From the NCBI GenBank assembly GCA_003243445.1, contig QFQQ01000060.1, positions 1-39,549 on the forward strand: a DNA stretch of 39,549 bases. The letters are read 5' to 3'. Shown in pieces: positions 36,676 to 39,549 of the stretch. Position 1 is the first letter of the stretch; each line of letters opens with the position of its first letter. The notes under the pieces are model-generated. The model was not told the DNA's origin and did not search any database. It saw nothing but the letters and a program-made list of their open reading frames with translations. Position numbers and translations under genes: made by a program. This DNA is from Citrobacter freundii (GTDB lineage: Bacteria > Bacteroidota > Bacteroidia > Chitinophagales > Chitinophagaceae).

Positions 36676-37512
36676 TTCCTTGCAGGCTTAGGTTATGAGC
36701 CAGCAAAGATCAGGAACAACGATTATTGGTATCACTCTCCTTTAAGGGATGAAAAGACACCTTCATTTAAGGTTAACAAGAGACTAAACCGCTGGTACGA
36801 TCACGGTCTTGGCAAAGGTGGCAACCTGGTTGATTTTGCTATCCTTTTTCATGGGTGTACCGTGTCCGAATTGCTCCAGAATTTAAGCGGAAGTTTTTCT
36901 CTTCAAAAGCCGGTTTTCCAACAATCATTTGCGAGAGAAGAACGGGAAAAGCAGATAAAGATTTTAGGGGATTTTGCTCTGTCTTCCTACGCCCTTTTAC
37001 GGTACTTGCAGCAACGGCGAATACCCGTTGATGTAGCTGACCATTACTGCCGGGAGGTCCGTTATGAATGTAATGGAAAAGTTTATTATGGCATCGGCTT
37101 CAGGAATGATTTGGGAGGCTTTGAAATACGGAATCCTTACTTTAAAGCCAGTAGTTCACCCAAAGGTATTACGAGCTTTGATAACAATGCCGATGATGTG
37201 ATCGTCTTTGAAGGTTTTACCGATTTTCTTTCTTTCAGGGCCATTCATCAACAAGACCACGAAGACCGCTTTGATTTTGTAGTGCTGAACTCTGTTTCTT
37301 TCTTTGAAATCGCACGTCCCTTTATGGAAAAACATAACGCTATCAAGCTCTATCTGGACAGGGATGCAACCGGACAAAATTGCAGTCGTTATGCACTTTC
37401 CCTAAGTGCCAAATACAAAGATGAAAGCAGCCTTTATCAAAACCATAAGGACTTCAACGACTGGGTAATGAACTTCGGTAAGGCTGATAAGAAGCATATA
37501 AGACAATACTGA
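36616..37512 (+). CDS. Toprim-domain primase-like protein of the mobile element
   Basis: 298 residues. The N-terminal part corresponds to the DnaG-type CHC2 zinc-finger region (YWYHSPLRDEKTPSFKVN, WYDHGLGKGGNLVDFAI), although the zinc-binding Cys/His set is not preserved. The C-terminal part is a Toprim domain: the catalytic Glu in VIVFEGFTDFLSF and the DxD in IKLYLDRDATGQNCSRYAL. The protein is half the length of DnaG, with no helicase-binding domain, as is usual for primases carried by Bacteroidota conjugative elements. It probably primes complementary-strand synthesis after transfer. It is followed by a 240-base gap with the candidate oriT. Confidence 0.88.
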   Translation: MDFSNKRLSVSEAKEIDMVHFLAGLGYEPAKIRNNDYWYHSPLRDEKTPSFKVNKRLNRWYDHGLGKGGNLVDFAILFHGCTVSELLQNLSGSFSLQKPVFQQSFAREEREKQIKILGDFALSSYALLRYLQQRRIPVDVADHYCREVRYECNGKVYYGIGFRNDLGGFEIRNPYFKASSSPKGITSFDNNADDVIVFEGFTDFLSFRAIHQQDHEDRFDFVVLNSVSFFEIARPFMEKHNAIKLYLDRDATGQNCSRYALSLSAKYKDESSLYQNHKDFNDWVMNFGKADKKHIRQY

Positions 37513-37621
37513 GATAAGTAATACAGAAGCTGTAAGGCAGGCTTTAGTTCATTTGAAGCTGTCAGTTCCTTACACACTCTGGAGCCTTTAAAATGTCTTA
37601 AAGACGTTCATAAGGCTGGAA

Positions 37622-37705
37622 GATTGCAACTTTCCCGCAATCGGCCAGATGAACGGTTGTTAAACAACCGGATCTGGCTGCCCAACACTCGGAACTCGTG
37701 GGCAG
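37622..37705 (+). other. Candidate origin of transfer (oriT): three adjacent hairpins
   Basis: Between primase and mobilisation genes (gene-free 37513-37753) lie three abutting inverted repeats. GATTGC/GCAATC is at 37622-37642. A long one, GCCAGAT (37644-37650) with ATCTGGC (37672-37678), encloses CGGTTGT/ACAACCG (37654-37660, 37664-37670). CTGCCCA/TGGGCAG is at 37678-37705. Stem-rich DNA directly before MobC and relaxase genes is where oriT is usually found. The nick position is not identified. The rest of the gap shows nothing else I can support. Confidence 0.55.
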
Positions 37706-37753
37706 GGCGTCTGAAAGGTGAAAATGAGTTTGAAAACGTGAAAATGAATAGTG

Positions 37754-38143
37754 ATGGAAGGACAAAATTCAAACAGGACACGCATCATCGGCTTGCGTTT
37801 AACACCCGATGAGTATGCAAAAATTGAAAGGAAATGGAAGGCTTCAACCTGTCGGAAGCTAAGCGACTATGTGCGTCGAAGCATCTTCGACAAGCCCATT
37901 GTGACCACCTATCGTAACACTTCACAGGATGACTTAATGGCAGAACTTACACGGCTTCGCAACGAGCTAAACGCAGTTGGAAACAACTTCAACCAGGCCG
38001 TTAAAAAGTTGCATACGCTTAGCCAGATAGCTGAATTTAGGAGCTGGTTGATTGCTTACGAAGTAGAGAAAAAAATCCTTAGCAATAAGATAGATGAGGT
38101 AAGGAATAACGTAAAAAAAATATTGGAAATATGGTTGCGGTGA
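37754..38143 (+). CDS. MobC-like mobilisation accessory protein
   Basis: 129 residues from the ATG at 37754 (a GTG lies directly before it). The N-terminal part is a ribbon-helix-helix DNA-binding region (TRIIGLRLTPDEYAKIERKW), followed by CRKLSDYVRRSIFDKPIV and a helical part, MAELTRLRNELNAVGNNFNQ then AVKKLHTLSQ, which matches the MobC-type motif LRxxGNNxNQ. These proteins bind oriT and help the relaxase to open it. Its 3' end overlaps the relaxase start by 13 bases, so the two are translated together. Bacteroidota genomes often call this gene mobA; the naming is not uniform. Confidence 0.85.
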   Translation: MEGQNSNRTRIIGLRLTPDEYAKIERKWKASTCRKLSDYVRRSIFDKPIVTTYRNTSQDDLMAELTRLRNELNAVGNNFNQAVKKLHTLSQIAEFRSWLIAYEVEKKILSNKIDEVRNNVKKILEIWLR

Positions 38144-39438
38144 TCAAAGCAGGTCACTCCATGCACCGTATTTTCAATTACAATGAAAACAAGGTAAAAG
38201 AAGGTGTAGCGGAGTGCATCGGGGCGGAAAATTTCCCTTTGAACGCAGATGAAATGAGCCTGAAAATTAAGTTGGGCTATCTGCTGAAAAGGACAGAATT
38301 GAACGAAAATGTTAAACGAAACAGCGTACACATTTCGCTCAACTTCGACCCATCTGAAGCTCATTTGAGCAAAGAAAAGCTGACGCAAATTGCCAATCTC
38401 TATATGCAAAAATTAGGCTTTGGTGACCAGCCTTACCTTATTTATCAGCACCACGACGCAGGCCACCCCCATATACACGTAGTTACCACAAATATTCAGT
38501 CCGATGGCAAGCGAATTGACCTGCATCACCTGGGTATTCGCAAGTCGGAACCGGCACGTAAGGAGATTGAAAAAATGTTCGGTCTTGTAGTAGCTGATGC
38601 ACACGCAAGACGGGAAGCATTCAGGTTAAATCCGATAGACGTAAAGAAGGTACAGTATGGGCGTGCTGAAACTAAAAGAGCCATCACAAATGTGCTGGAT
38701 GCGGTGCTGGATAAATACAAATATACCAGTTTGCCGGAACTGAACGCGGTTTTGAAACAATACAACATAATGGCTGACCGCGGCAGTGAAGAATCAAAAA
38801 TTTTTCAGGGAGGCGGCCTTGTTTACCGGGTACTTGATGAAGATGGAAAACCTATCGGTATACCTATAAAAGCCAGCGACTTTTACAACAAACCTACCCT
38901 GAAATTTCTGGAGCAAAAATATAGCTCTAATGATGCCCAACGCCAGCCACTCAAAGCTCGTGTAAAAACTGAAATAGACAGGTTGTTTATTGGCAAAACG
39001 CCCACGCTCGATGAGTTAGTCGCAAAACTTCAAAGGAAGGGCATTCACCTTGCTTTGCGCAAGAGCGATACAGGTTTAATCTATGGTATAACCTACGTGG
39101 ATCACCAGACCAGGTGCGTCTTTAACGGCAGCGTATTAGGAAAGCAATACAGCGCCAAAGCCATACAGGAAAGATGCAGCTCTCTGAAAGCGATCAAACA
39201 GGAGCTATTGCCACAAACAGGTCAGGAAATGGAACAAGCCTTATTGCCTGTCCAAAACACTAACGCTGGGCTTTCATCCACTTCACACAGCAATGTTAAC
39301 CCGGCTGATGCAATGCTTAAAGGCGACCTGCTGGAGGCCCTTTTACAACCGGAACAGGCAGCCGATTATATACCTGGCCAACTAAAGAAAAAGACCAGAA
39401 AAAAGAAAAGAAGAAAAAACATTTCCAATAACCAATAA
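38131..39438 (+). CDS. Relaxase / mobilisation nuclease
   Basis: 435 residues of the MobA/VirD2-type relaxase family, which nicks oriT and stays bound to the 5' end. The three-histidine metal motif is clear in YQHHDAGHPHIHVVTTNIQ (about residues 105-125), with the preceding NSVHISLNFDPSEA strand. The expected catalytic Tyr is probably in the first 30 residues (IFNYNENKVKEG). The C-terminal half is Lys/Gln-rich and ends in a strongly basic tail (KKKTRKKKRRKN). It overlaps the MobC-like gene by 13 bases and is followed 11 bases later by the coupling-protein gene. Confidence 0.92.
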   Translation: MVAVIKAGHSMHRIFNYNENKVKEGVAECIGAENFPLNADEMSLKIKLGYLLKRTELNENVKRNSVHISLNFDPSEAHLSKEKLTQIANLYMQKLGFGDQPYLIYQHHDAGHPHIHVVTTNIQSDGKRIDLHHLGIRKSEPARKEIEKMFGLVVADAHARREAFRLNPIDVKKVQYGRAETKRAITNVLDAVLDKYKYTSLPELNAVLKQYNIMADRGSEESKIFQGGGLVYRVLDEDGKPIGIPIKASDFYNKPTLKFLEQKYSSNDAQRQPLKARVKTEIDRLFIGKTPTLDELVAKLQRKGIHLALRKSDTGLIYGITYVDHQTRCVFNGSVLGKQYSAKAIQERCSSLKAIKQELLPQTGQEMEQALLPVQNTNAGLSSTSHSNVNPADAMLKGDLLEALLQPEQAADYIPGQLKKKTRKKKRRKNISNNQ

Positions 39439-39449
39439 AATATAAAGCT

Positions 39450-39549
39450 ATGGCAGTACAGACAGGTGAAAACGAACAGGCGCTGAGGAAAATTCTGGAC
39501 ATGACCAGGTTGATCAGTATCGTTATTTTAGTGATACACTTCTATTATT
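39450..39549 (+). CDS. Start of a TraG/MobC-type coupling protein (partial, runs off the window)
   Basis: 33 codons from the ATG at 39450 to the window edge: a charged start with EQALRKILDMTRL, then SIVILVIHFYY, the opening of a membrane helix. This corresponds to the YWFCY-type N-terminal domain found in Bacteroidota type IV coupling proteins, which follow the relaxase gene. The catalytic ATPase domain is outside the window, so the call rests on these residues and gene order. Confidence 0.65.
   Translation, partial: MAVQTGENEQALRKILDMTRLISIVILVIHFYY

Noticed and set aside
37624..37812. 62-codon plus-strand ORF over the hairpin region
   Set aside because: It runs through the inverted repeats and out of frame into the MobC-like gene; no protein features. 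The region is better read as oriT.

Overview
The window looks like part of an integrative/conjugative or mobilizable element from a Bacteroidota bacterium, probably Chitinophagaceae or Sphingobacteriaceae; I cannot name the genus. Supporting signs are TAnnTTTG-type -7 promoter elements, HYC_CC_PP-type small secreted proteins, signal peptides ending in AQ, a CzcA-CzcC fusion, and a Bacteroidota-style primase / MobC-like / relaxase / coupling-protein gene order. I see no rRNA, tRNA, CRISPR array or intact insertion sequence.

Region 1 (about 1-9.1 kb, nearly all minus strand): the end of a decayed methyltransferase gene, an AraC-type regulator with an HMA-like metal-site domain, and a compact run of nucleotide/RNA-turnover genes. 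In transcription order these are a Ca2+-type P-ATPase, an ATP-cone/nuclease protein, a beta-CASP metallo-beta-lactamase RNase, an AMP/thymidine phosphorylase-like enzyme, an SDR dehydrogenase and a PRPP synthetase.

Region 2 (9.3-18.1 kb, minus strand): a copper/silver-type Cus efflux operon. It has an RND permease split by one in-frame stop, a TolC-type outer-membrane protein and two periplasmic adaptors, and is preceded by a small secreted protein, a HYC_CC_PP protein and a second HMA-AraC regulator.

Region 3 (18.4-33.1 kb, minus strand, visibly more AT-rich): a multi-metal island. A Fur/Zur-type regulator sits upstream of a czc operon (small Cys protein, CzcA-CzcC fusion, CzcB, small proteins, NicO/UreH-like membrane protein, Zn/Cd P-type ATPase). 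Next comes an ArsR-controlled merTP-like unit without merA, followed by a string of small copper/metal-binding proteins. The island ends in a copA gene cut off inside its third metal-binding domain.

Region 4 (33.2-39.5 kb): element backbone. It contains a highly structured leader RNA (its truncated second copy marks the left border of region 3), a small ORF, an XRE regulator, an MNT-HEPN-like protein with an overlapping partner gene, a Toprim primase, a hairpin-rich candidate oriT, a MobC-like protein, a relaxase and the start of a TraG/MobC-type coupling protein.

The metal genes act together at several levels: periplasmic binding (HMBD, HMA and Csp-like proteins), inner-membrane export (two heavy-metal P-type systems, one of them broken) and trans-envelope efflux (Cus and Czc). 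HMA-AraC, ArsR and Fur-type sensors probably control them. The mosaic composition and the broken junction at 18,440 indicate assembly from at least two elements.
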